Shown here piece after piece: positions 1 through 5,717 of a stretch of DNA of 10,000 nucleotides. The stretch's first letter is position 1, and each line of letters opens with the position of its first letter. The DNA is from Asticcacaulis sp. (lineage in GTDB: Bacteria > Pseudomonadota > Alphaproteobacteria > Caulobacterales > Caulobacteraceae): assembly GCF_020217185.1 (NCBI RefSeq), contig NZ_JAIWNX010000031.1, forward strand, positions 1-10,000, written 5' to 3'. Under the pieces are notes generated by a model. That model did no database searches. It was given only the letters and a program-made list of their open reading frames with translations, and was not told the origin of the DNA. The translations under genes were made by a program, and so were the position numbers.

Positions 1-833
1 CAGGCCCGCACCCATGCCTTGGGCCAGTCGTCGCGCAGTCGAGCCGCCAGGGTTTCGGCCTCGCTCAAGGTCTTGCACAGGGCAAAACAGGTCGCCCCCG
101 ATCCCGACATGCGGGCAAAGCGTGTCTCAGGCTGGGCGCGTAGCGCCGCCAGCACTTCACCGATCACCGGCACCAGACGGATGGCGGGCGCTTCCAGATC
201 GTTACGGGTGGTAGCGAGATCGTCGATCAGGTCGTCTCCCCGCCACTGCGTGTCAACAGGGGCAAATTCCGCTGCCGCATCATAGGCCTTGAACACCGCC
301 GGTGTCGGACACTCGACGCCCGGATTGATCAGCACAGCGGGCAAGGGCGACACTGTGACCGGCGTCAATCGCTCGCCATAACCTTCGGCAATCGACGCCT
401 GAGCCCACAGGCACATCACGCCGTCAGCCCCCGTCTCCGCCGCCATGGCCGACAGGGCGTCGTCAGTCACCTCCGGCGCGCAGGCTTCGCGCAACAGGTG
501 CAGCACGGCCCCGGCATCAGCGCTGCCGCCGCCCACGCCTGAGGCTAAAGGGAGGTTTTTGGTCAGGTGGAAATCGTGGCTATCCACGCGCACGCCGGTT
601 GCCGCTTCAAACCGCCGGACGGCCTTGAGAACCAGATTGTCCTCACCCGTGCTCAAACCCTGCCCGAACGGCCCGTCGATGAACAGCCGCCCCTCACCCG
701 GCGTCAGGCTTACCTCATCGCCATAGTCGGCAAAGACCACCAGACTGCGCAGGGGGTGATAGCCCCGGTGATCCGGGGCGGCGACGTGCAGATAGAGATT
801 GACCTTGGCCGGGGCCAGTCGCGACCGCTTCAT
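1..833 (-). CDS. ispE: 4-diphosphocytidyl-2-C-methyl-D-erythritol kinase (partial, C-terminus off the window)
   Basis: This cytoplasmic GHMP-family kinase phosphorylates the 2-hydroxyl of CDP-methylerythritol with ATP, a step of the MEP route to isoprenoid precursors. The reading frame is open from ATG at 833 to the window edge, giving 277 codons of a family usually about 280-310 residues, so only a short C-terminal piece is missing. Visible motifs are APAKVNLYL near the N-terminus with Lys10 in the position of the conserved active-site lysine, the ATP-binding glycine loop GVGGGSAD ending at about residue 106, GAD with Asp137 in the place of the catalytic aspartate, and the GHMP C-terminal motif MSGSGAT at 242-248. 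The start codon overlaps the stop of the upstream TPR gene as ATGA (830-833), which implies co-transcription and translational coupling. The stretch after GAD (GVMCLW) is less canonical than the rest. I am confident of the family. Confidence 0.93.
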   Translation of the reverse strand, partial: MKRSRLAPAKVNLYLHVAAPDHRGYHPLRSLVVFADYGDEVSLTPGEGRLFIDGPFGQGLSTGEDNLVLKAVRRFEAATGVRVDSHDFHLTKNLPLASGVGGGSADAGAVLHLLREACAPEVTDDALSAMAAETGADGVMCLWAQASIAEGYGERLTPVTVSPLPAVLINPGVECPTPAVFKAYDAAAEFAPVDTQWRGDDLIDDLATTRNDLEAPAIRLVPVIGEVLAALRAQPETRFARMSGSGATCFALCKTLSEAETLAARLRDDWPKAWVRA

Positions 834-2620
834 TTGCGCGTTTTAGCCGGTGTCTTGACCGGGGCTTTGGGCTTGGTCGTCTCAGGCACCGGCGCCGTTT
901 CGGCCTCAGCCACGGCCTTGACGTCGGGCACCGCAACCGCATCCAGCTTGGCCTGCACGGCGGCCTTCTGCTTGTCGTCGGCCTCCAGCGTGAGGACGCG
1001 CGCCCACTGATAGCGCGCTTCGATGGTGCGCCCCAGCTTGTGATAGACGTCGCCCAGATGGTCGGTGATTTCCGGATCGGCGGGTTCGGCGGCGATCGCC
1101 TTTTCGATCCATTCCAGCGCCTCGGCATATTGCCCCTGCTGGTAATAGCCCCAGCCGAGCGAATCCATGATCGCCCCTGAGCGCGGCGTCTTTTCGAGCG
1201 CCTTGCGGATCATGACCATGCCCTCGGTGACATTCTCCTTGCGCTCGATCAGCCCATAGCCCAGCAGGTTGAGCAGTTCGGAACTGTCAGGTTGCAGGGT
1301 CAGGCCCTTTTGCGCCGCCGCCTTGGCCTTGTCCCAGTCGCCGGCGGCCTGATACAGCACCGCCACAGTGAACCACGTCTCCCAGCCGAAATCCGCGTCG
1401 CCATAGGCGGCCTGATAGGCCTCCATCAGCTTGAGCGCCCCGGCCGTATCGTCCTTTTGCCACAGAAGGCGCGCCCGCTCAACCGTCAGGCCGATGTCCT
1501 TCGGGTCGGCGGCGCTCAGTTCGGTAAACAGGGCCTCGGCCCCATCGAGATCACCGGCTTCTTTCAGGCTCCAGGCGGCGCGCACCTGCGCCTCACGGTA
1601 AAAGGGCGAGTCGGGCTCAATCGACGCCCATTCGGTCTGCGCCGCCTGCACGTCCTTCATGCGCATCAGCACCTGCCCGGCCAGAAGCCGCGTGCGGTCA
1701 AGCGTCGGGGTCGCGGCCGCGGTTTCCGGGGCGGCGTATTGTGCCAGCCGCAGCGTCGCCAGCGCCATTTCCGACTGCTGCTCAGAGGCATAAAGCGTGC
1801 CGGACAGGAACAGGCTGTCGGCCAGAATCAGCCGCACATCCGGCGATTTCGGCTTACGATAGTCTTTGGCGTCGAGCCCGTCGAGGCGCTGACGCACCAG
1901 CCGGTCCTCGGATACGCTCAGGATATCGGTATAGAGCTTGCGCGCCTCGTCCTTGCGGCCACGGCCTTCCAGAAATGCCCCGTAATAGGGGCCGAACAGC
2001 ACGCTGGCCGGGCCGGGCTGACAGATGATTTTGAAGATGGCCTCGGCCTCGGCATGACGGCCCTTCATCTCCAAAAGACGCGCCTGATTGGCGGCCTGAA
2101 GAAACAGGACCAGCCGGTCGCGATTCGGCGTCGTCCCGGCGTTGAGCTGACTTTCCAGCGTCGGGTCGATGGCCTTGTCCCACTGACGCGCCGCCGCGTA
2201 GGATAACGGCTTGAGCAAAAGCGTGGCGCGGTCGCTGGCGCCGGCCTTTTGCGAGGCTTCGATAACGGCAGCCGCGGCCTTGCCCTTGCCCTCGCGGATC
2301 AGCGCGATGGCCTGTACCTGAGCCGCCACCGTGCGCGACAAGCGCCCGCCATTTGCGGGCACGTGGCTGCGGGCAAAGCTCATATCGCCGCTGAGCACCG
2401 CCGCCAGAAAGGCCCGTTCGCGCAAGGCCGCATTGGCAGGGTCAGCATCCGCCGCCGCCATCAGGGCGCGCGCGGCCGTTTCCGTATCGCCCTGCGCTGC
2501 CGCCAGACGCCCGACCAGAAAGTCACCATAGGCGCTGGAATAGGCCTTATCGGCGGCCATGACCGGCGTGGTCAGGCACACAAGGGCGGCAAAGGCGGCA
2601 GAGGCAAGAACAGGCTTCAT
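830..2620 (-). CDS. Exported tetratricopeptide-repeat protein
   Basis: This 596-residue protein begins with a probable Sec signal peptide: a short Lys-containing start, a hydrophobic core, and a VMA-A site near residues 20-23. A periplasmic or envelope location is therefore likely. Most of the chain is helical repeat. The best TPR-like units lie in the C-terminal third, around the LLNLLGYGLIERKE and DSLGWGYYQQGQYAEAL segments and the following ITDHLGDVYHKLGRTIEA unit, a pattern common in alphaproteobacterial TPR proteins. The last 29 or so residues form a Lys/Pro/Ala/Thr-rich, probably disordered basic tail. The ATG is supported by GAGAGA at 2629-2634, eight bases upstream. The stop overlaps the ispE start, so the two genes are probably one transcript. 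TPR domains usually scaffold protein contacts; no enzyme motif is visible and I cannot name a partner or specific function. Confidence 0.88.
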   Translation of the reverse strand: MKPVLASAAFAALVCLTTPVMAADKAYSSAYGDFLVGRLAAAQGDTETAARALMAAADADPANAALRERAFLAAVLSGDMSFARSHVPANGGRLSRTVAAQVQAIALIREGKGKAAAAVIEASQKAGASDRATLLLKPLSYAAARQWDKAIDPTLESQLNAGTTPNRDRLVLFLQAANQARLLEMKGRHAEAEAIFKIICQPGPASVLFGPYYGAFLEGRGRKDEARKLYTDILSVSEDRLVRQRLDGLDAKDYRKPKSPDVRLILADSLFLSGTLYASEQQSEMALATLRLAQYAAPETAAATPTLDRTRLLAGQVLMRMKDVQAAQTEWASIEPDSPFYREAQVRAAWSLKEAGDLDGAEALFTELSAADPKDIGLTVERARLLWQKDDTAGALKLMEAYQAAYGDADFGWETWFTVAVLYQAAGDWDKAKAAAQKGLTLQPDSSELLNLLGYGLIERKENVTEGMVMIRKALEKTPRSGAIMDSLGWGYYQQGQYAEALEWIEKAIAAEPADPEITDHLGDVYHKLGRTIEARYQWARVLTLEADDKQKAAVQAKLDAVAVPDVKAVAEAETAPVPETTKPKAPVKTPAKTRK

Positions 2621-2734
2621 CAGGGGCGTCTCTCGATTACCGGCACAGTGAACGCAGTAAATCCGGCAGGATCAAGTCCTTATCGAAGATCAAACTTACC
2701 AAAAAGCCAAATTCTCAAGGGAAAAGCCCGTGAA

Positions 2735-2767
2735 TCTCCTCCCTGTTGCGCAGCAATGGGGAGGAGA
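2735..2767 (-). terminator. Hairpin immediately downstream of ETF-QO
   Basis: A perfect 9-bp stem (2735-2743 with 2759-2767, arms TCTCCTCCC and GGGAGGAGA on the minus strand) is topped by a further 4-bp TTGC/GCAA stem with a 3-nt loop, separated by two mismatches. It starts four bases after the ETF-QO stop. There is no uninterrupted T-run directly after it, only scattered T-tracts further on, so it may be an imperfect intrinsic terminator, a processing or 3'-end stabilising hairpin, or an attenuator before the TPR-ispE pair. On the opposite strand the two mismatches become G-U wobbles, giving a continuous 15-bp RNA stem. Confidence 0.5.
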
Positions 2768-2771
2768 GACA

Positions 2772-4439
2772 TCACATATTCGGATAGTTGGGGCCGCCGC
2801 CGCCTTCGGGCGTGGTCCACACGATGTTCTGCGTCGGATCCTTGATATCGCAGGTTTTGCAGTGGACGCAGTTCTGGGCGTTGATTTGGAAGCGCGGCTT
2901 GCCGTTATCGTCCACCACCTCATAGACCCCGGCCGGGCAGTAGCGCTGCGCCGGTTCGGCATATTTGGGCAGGTTGATGGCGATGGGCACCTCCGGGTCC
3001 TTGAGGCGCAGATGGACCGGCTGGTCCTCTTCGTGGTTGGTGTTGGAGATAAACACCGAAGACAGCTTGTCGAAGCTGATCTGGCCATCCGGCTTCGGAT
3101 AGGCGATCGGCTTGAATTCCGCGGCGGGCTTGAGCGACTGCGCATCGGTCTTGCCGTGCTTCAGCGTGCCCCAGGGCGACCAGCCGCCGGTGAGATTGCC
3201 CACCGTCATGTCGAGACCACCCAGCACCATGCCCAGCGTCGTGCCATAACGGCTGAGCAGGGGTTTGACGTTACGGACCAGCTTCAGTTCTTTGGCAATA
3301 TCCGACTTTTGATAGGCCTTGTCATAGGCTTCAAGCGTCTGCGGCGCGTCGCCCGACGACAGGGCCGTCCATGCCGCATCGGCGGCCAGAATGGCGCTCT
3401 TGATGGCGTTGTGGCTGCCCTTGATGCGCGGCACGTTCACAAAGCCCGCCGAACAGCCGATCAGCACCCCGCCGGGGAAGCTCAATTTCGGCACCGACTG
3501 ATAACCACCTTCGGTAATGGCCCGCGCGCCGTAGGAGATACGCTGCCCGCCTTCCAGATGCTCACGCACCACCGGGTGCTGCTTGAAGCGCTGGAACTCA
3601 TCGAACGGGGACAGATAGGGGTTCTGATAGTTGAGGTGGACGACGAAGCCGATCGACACGTATTCGTCGCCGAAATGGTACATGAAGGAGCCACCGCCGG
3701 TCTTGTCATCCAGCGGCCAGCCCAGCGTATGCTGGACCAGACCGGGCTTATGCTTTGCCTTAGGAACCTTCCACAACTCCTTGATACCGATGCCGTATTT
3801 CTGGACGTCGCTGTCCTTGTCCAGCTCAAAGCGCTTGATGATCTGCTGCGACAGCGAGCCGCGCACGCCCTCGGCAAAGAAGGTATAGCGGGCGCGCAAT
3901 TCCAGACCGGGCTGGTAATCGCCCTTGGGCTGGCCTTCGCGATCGAGCCCGAACACGCCGGCCACGACACCGGCCACAGCCCCCGCGTCGTCGTACAGGA
4001 CTTCGGAACAGGCCATGCCCGGATAGATTTCAACGCCCAGCGCCTCGGCCTGCTCGGCCATCCAGCGCGTCAGATTGCCCAGCGACCCGATATAGCAGCC
4101 GTGATTCTTCATGTAGGACGGCATGGGCAGGAAGGAGATATCGAGCGCGCCCTGCGGCCCCAGATAGATGAAACGATCCTCAGTTACCGCCGTTTCCAGC
4201 GGTGCACCCTGCGCCTTCCAGTCGGGAAAAAGCTGCGTCAGTCCCGACGGGTCGATCACCGCGCCGGACAGAATGTGAGCCCCGATCTCGGAGCCCTTTT
4301 CCAGCAGGGCCACGGAGACGTCGCCGCCACTGGCCTGTGCCGTCTGTTTGAGGCGAATGGCCGCCGCCAGCCCCGCCGGGCCGCCGCCCACGATGACGAC
4401 GTCATATTCCATCGATTCGCGTTCAGGTGCGTCCGCCAT
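2772..4439 (-). CDS. Electron transfer flavoprotein-ubiquinone oxidoreductase (ETF-QO)
   Basis: This membrane-associated iron-sulfur flavoenzyme takes electrons from reduced ETF, which collects them from acyl-CoA and other dehydrogenases, and passes them to ubiquinone. The 555 residues match the usual bacterial length. An N-terminal FAD-binding segment carries the dinucleotide motif VIVGGGPAG (glycines 18-20 and 23). The centre has the expected LSGAVIDP and SFPGGVLIGCSAGFVNVP segments. The C-terminal ferredoxin-like domain supplies the cysteines for one [4Fe-4S] cluster, at 501, 524, 527 and 530 (C-x22-C-x2-C-x2-C). The ATG at 4439 is preceded by AGAGAAGAG (4447-4455), seven bases away. The gene is divergent from the UDG-like gene across a gap of about 107 bp. 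All cofactor ligands appear intact. A long opposite-strand open frame across it is a coding shadow. Confidence 0.97.
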   Translation of the reverse strand: MADAPERESMEYDVVIVGGGPAGLAAAIRLKQTAQASGGDVSVALLEKGSEIGAHILSGAVIDPSGLTQLFPDWKAQGAPLETAVTEDRFIYLGPQGALDISFLPMPSYMKNHGCYIGSLGNLTRWMAEQAEALGVEIYPGMACSEVLYDDAGAVAGVVAGVFGLDREGQPKGDYQPGLELRARYTFFAEGVRGSLSQQIIKRFELDKDSDVQKYGIGIKELWKVPKAKHKPGLVQHTLGWPLDDKTGGGSFMYHFGDEYVSIGFVVHLNYQNPYLSPFDEFQRFKQHPVVREHLEGGQRISYGARAITEGGYQSVPKLSFPGGVLIGCSAGFVNVPRIKGSHNAIKSAILAADAAWTALSSGDAPQTLEAYDKAYQKSDIAKELKLVRNVKPLLSRYGTTLGMVLGGLDMTVGNLTGGWSPWGTLKHGKTDAQSLKPAAEFKPIAYPKPDGQISFDKLSSVFISNTNHEEDQPVHLRLKDPEVPIAINLPKYAEPAQRYCPAGVYEVVDDNGKPRFQINAQNCVHCKTCDIKDPTQNIVWTTPEGGGGPNYPNM

Positions 4440-4496
4440 GTTCGTACTCTTCTCTAATATTTCCCGGTGCCGGTTTGATCTTGTGGCACAGTTTCC

Positions 4497-4513
4497 GTAA
4501 AGACTGTAAAGAC
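4497..4513 (+). repeat. Tandem GTAAAGAC repeat in the divergent promoter region
   Basis: GTAAAGAC occurs at 4497-4504 and again at 4506-4513, with one base between copies. The pair sits midway between the ETF-QO start on the minus strand and the UDG-like start on the plus strand. Its 9-base periodicity and position would suit a regulator that binds direct repeats, but no such protein is identified. I see no convincing -35/-10 pair for either gene in this gap. Confidence 0.35.
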
Positions 4514-4546
4514 CCTGCCGATCATTTTTCTCAAAGATGTCTGTTT

Positions 4547-5389
4547 ATGCCGGAGCCTCACGCCATCACGGCCCAAGCCATGCGCGAGTTGGAAAGCTAT
4601 CTCAGCTTTCTCAACGACCATGAGCTGGACGACATCTACGATGCTCAGCCTATTAATCGTCTTTTGGCGGAAAATAAATCGCGTTCTGTGACGGCGGCGG
4701 CGCAAAACGCCCCGGCGGCGGTCACCCCCCTGCCGAGTGCTGTGCGCGTCAATGCCCTGAGGCCTGAGTCGCTGCGCCATTTTGATGTCGAGCGCGCCGC
4801 CGCTGCCGCCGCGGCTATCGCCGCCAGCGCCGCGACGGTCGAGGCGCTTTATGCCGCTCTGGAGGCCTTTCCGGATGTGCCCCTGCGTTATGAAGGCGGC
4901 AAGGGCCTGATCCGCGGACGCGGGGCCTTACCGGCGGACGTGCTGATCGTCGGCGATGTGCCCGACGCCGATGAGGACGAGGCGCAGACGGCCTTTCAGG
5001 GCAAACCGGGGCATCTGACCGATGCGGCCCTGTCGGCTCTGGGGCTCAATGAACGGGCCTTACGCCTGCCCGGCCTGTTCTGGCGTCCGGCAGGCGGGCG
5101 TCCGGCCACCGACGAAGACATCCGCCTCACCGCCCCCTTCCTGCGCCGCCTGATCGAACTGAGCGCACCGAAGGTCGTCATCCTGTGCGGCGCGACGGCG
5201 GTGCGCAGCGTGCTCGATTCCAACGACAGCGTGCAAAGATTGCGCGGCAAGGCGCACGATCTGACCCTTACGGGCGGTGCGCCCCTGCGGGTTTTTGTCA
5301 CCTTTCCCCCCGCGCTTCTGCTGCGCCAACCCCTTGCCAAAAAGGCGTTCTGGAGCGATTTCCTTCTGGCCACGGAGGGTCTGGCCTAA
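4547..5389 (+). CDS. Degenerate uracil-DNA glycosylase (family 4-like) superfamily protein
   Basis: This 280-residue protein has the layout of alphaproteobacterial family-4 uracil-DNA glycosylases: an N-terminal helical region (LESYLSFLNDHELDD, then PINRLL), an Ala-rich linker, and a UDG-fold domain from about residue 130. The domain retains echoes of the family motifs: VGDVPDADED at 135-144 where GEAPGxxED is expected, FQGKPGHLTD for PFVGRAGQLLD, WRPAGGRPATDED near 179, LCGATA at about 213-218, and LLLRQPLAKKAFW near the end. However, the whole chain has a single cysteine (Cys214), so the family [4Fe-4S] cluster cannot form in the usual way, and the HPS/HPA motif reads FPP (253-255). It may be inactive on uracil or have another role. 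The ATG at 4547 is preferred because an in-frame upstream start at 4427 adds a segment without family character and overlaps the ETF-QO coding start. The gene stands alone, divergent from ETF-QO. Confidence 0.8.
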   Translation: MPEPHAITAQAMRELESYLSFLNDHELDDIYDAQPINRLLAENKSRSVTAAAQNAPAAVTPLPSAVRVNALRPESLRHFDVERAAAAAAAIAASAATVEALYAALEAFPDVPLRYEGGKGLIRGRGALPADVLIVGDVPDADEDEAQTAFQGKPGHLTDAALSALGLNERALRLPGLFWRPAGGRPATDEDIRLTAPFLRRLIELSAPKVVILCGATAVRSVLDSNDSVQRLRGKAHDLTLTGGAPLRVFVTFPPALLLRQPLAKKAFWSDFLLATEGLA

Positions 5390-5466
5390 GAGCGCAACCC
5401 TTAATAGCTTGCCTCCCCATCAGGTTTTGATTACTGTCCACAGGCGTCCGCACTTTCCCGCGCTGG

Positions 5467-5545
5467 CTAGTGGAATGAATTTGACACTTGATGCCCAGTT
5501 GCCGCGAACTTGATGATCAAGTGTCAAATTCGAAAATTCCACTAG
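5467..5545 (+). repeat. Hairpin element copy A (26-bp stem with a 4-nt bulge)
   Basis: The left arm (5467-5492) pairs fully with the right arm (5516-5545) apart from four extra bases, GAAA, at 5532-5535 on the right arm. The outer stem is 10 bp (CTAGTGGAAT with ATTCCACTAG) and the inner stem is 16 bp (GAATTTGACACTTGAT with its complement). The 23-nt loop (5493-5515) contains TGCCGCGAACT. It is a homologue of the neighbouring copy B in reverse orientation. Function is unknown; candidates are an extragenic palindromic repeat, a folded single-strand recombinase or transposase substrate, or an RNA 3'-end structure for the upstream gene. Confidence 0.85.
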
Positions 5546-5557
5546 AATCATAAAGTT

Positions 5558-5635
5558 CTGGTGGTCTTAAAGATTTTGACATTTGCTTTTTGAGTGCCCG
5601 GCAGGTTGTGGCAAATGTCAAAATCAGACCACCAG
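5558..5635 (-). repeat. Hairpin element copy B (25-bp stem with a 4-nt bulge), inverted relative to copy A
   Basis: The left arm (5558-5586) pairs with the right arm (5611-5635) except for four extra bases, TAAA, at 5568-5571. The outer stem is 10 bp (CTGGTGGTCT with AGACCACCAG) and the inner stem 15 bp (GATTTTGACATTTGC). Read on the minus strand it aligns with copy A from end to end: the same stem lengths within one base, the bulge at the same place on the same arm, and a loop sharing the core TGCCGsGmACT. A 12-base spacer separates it from copy A. Confidence 0.85.
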
Positions 5636-5703
5636 GATGCACCGCTTCGACCCTTATTGACGGCAAAAGTCAGGTCCGAAGCCTCCCGATTTGGATAAAC
5701 AAC

Positions 5704-5710
5704 GACGGAG
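5704..5710 (+). promoter_or_regulatory. Ribosome binding site that selects a TTG start for the transglycosylase
   Basis: GACGGAG lies seven bases before TTG at 5718. The alternative in-frame TTG at 5691 has no comparable site. The first in-frame ATG (5760) would remove the basic start of the signal peptide, so TTG at 5718 is the best-supported start. Confidence 0.65.
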
Positions 5711-5717
5711 TGTTGCC

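Larger units (their letters stand above)
5390..5717. other. Non-coding stretch between the UDG-like gene and the transglycosylase gene
   Basis: This 328-base gap holds no credible gene on either strand. Its centre (5467-5635) is taken up by two large related hairpins described separately. In 5390-5466 I see no terminator or promoter. In 5636-5717 there is a TTGACG at 5657-5662 that could be a -35 box, but no good -10 follows at normal spacing. The Shine-Dalgarno sequence for the transglycosylase lies at 5704-5710. Confidence 0.6.

Noticed and set aside
1292..2206. 304-codon open frame on the plus strand opposite the TPR gene
   Set aside because: Its Arg/Gly/Leu/His-rich shadow composition and lack of any domain or ribosome site contrast with the clear TPR protein on the other strand.
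2730..4457. 575-codon open frame on the plus strand opposite ETF-QO
   Set aside because: It mirrors ETF-QO almost end to end. It has His/Arg/Gly-rich composition typical of antisense frames in GC-rich genes, no ribosome site and no recognisable domain. ETF-QO on the minus strand is certain.
5480..5625. TTGACA sequences in both arms of the twin hairpins as -35 promoter boxes
   Set aside because: Each occurs as part of the palindrome, so appears on both strands, and no acceptable -10 lies 16-18 bases downstream in either orientation.
5467..5635. Integron attC sites (hairpins with extrahelical bases)
   Set aside because: The bulged-stem look is similar, but the conserved GTTRRRY and RYYYAAC core boxes are absent at the ends, and no integron integrase or cassette array is present.
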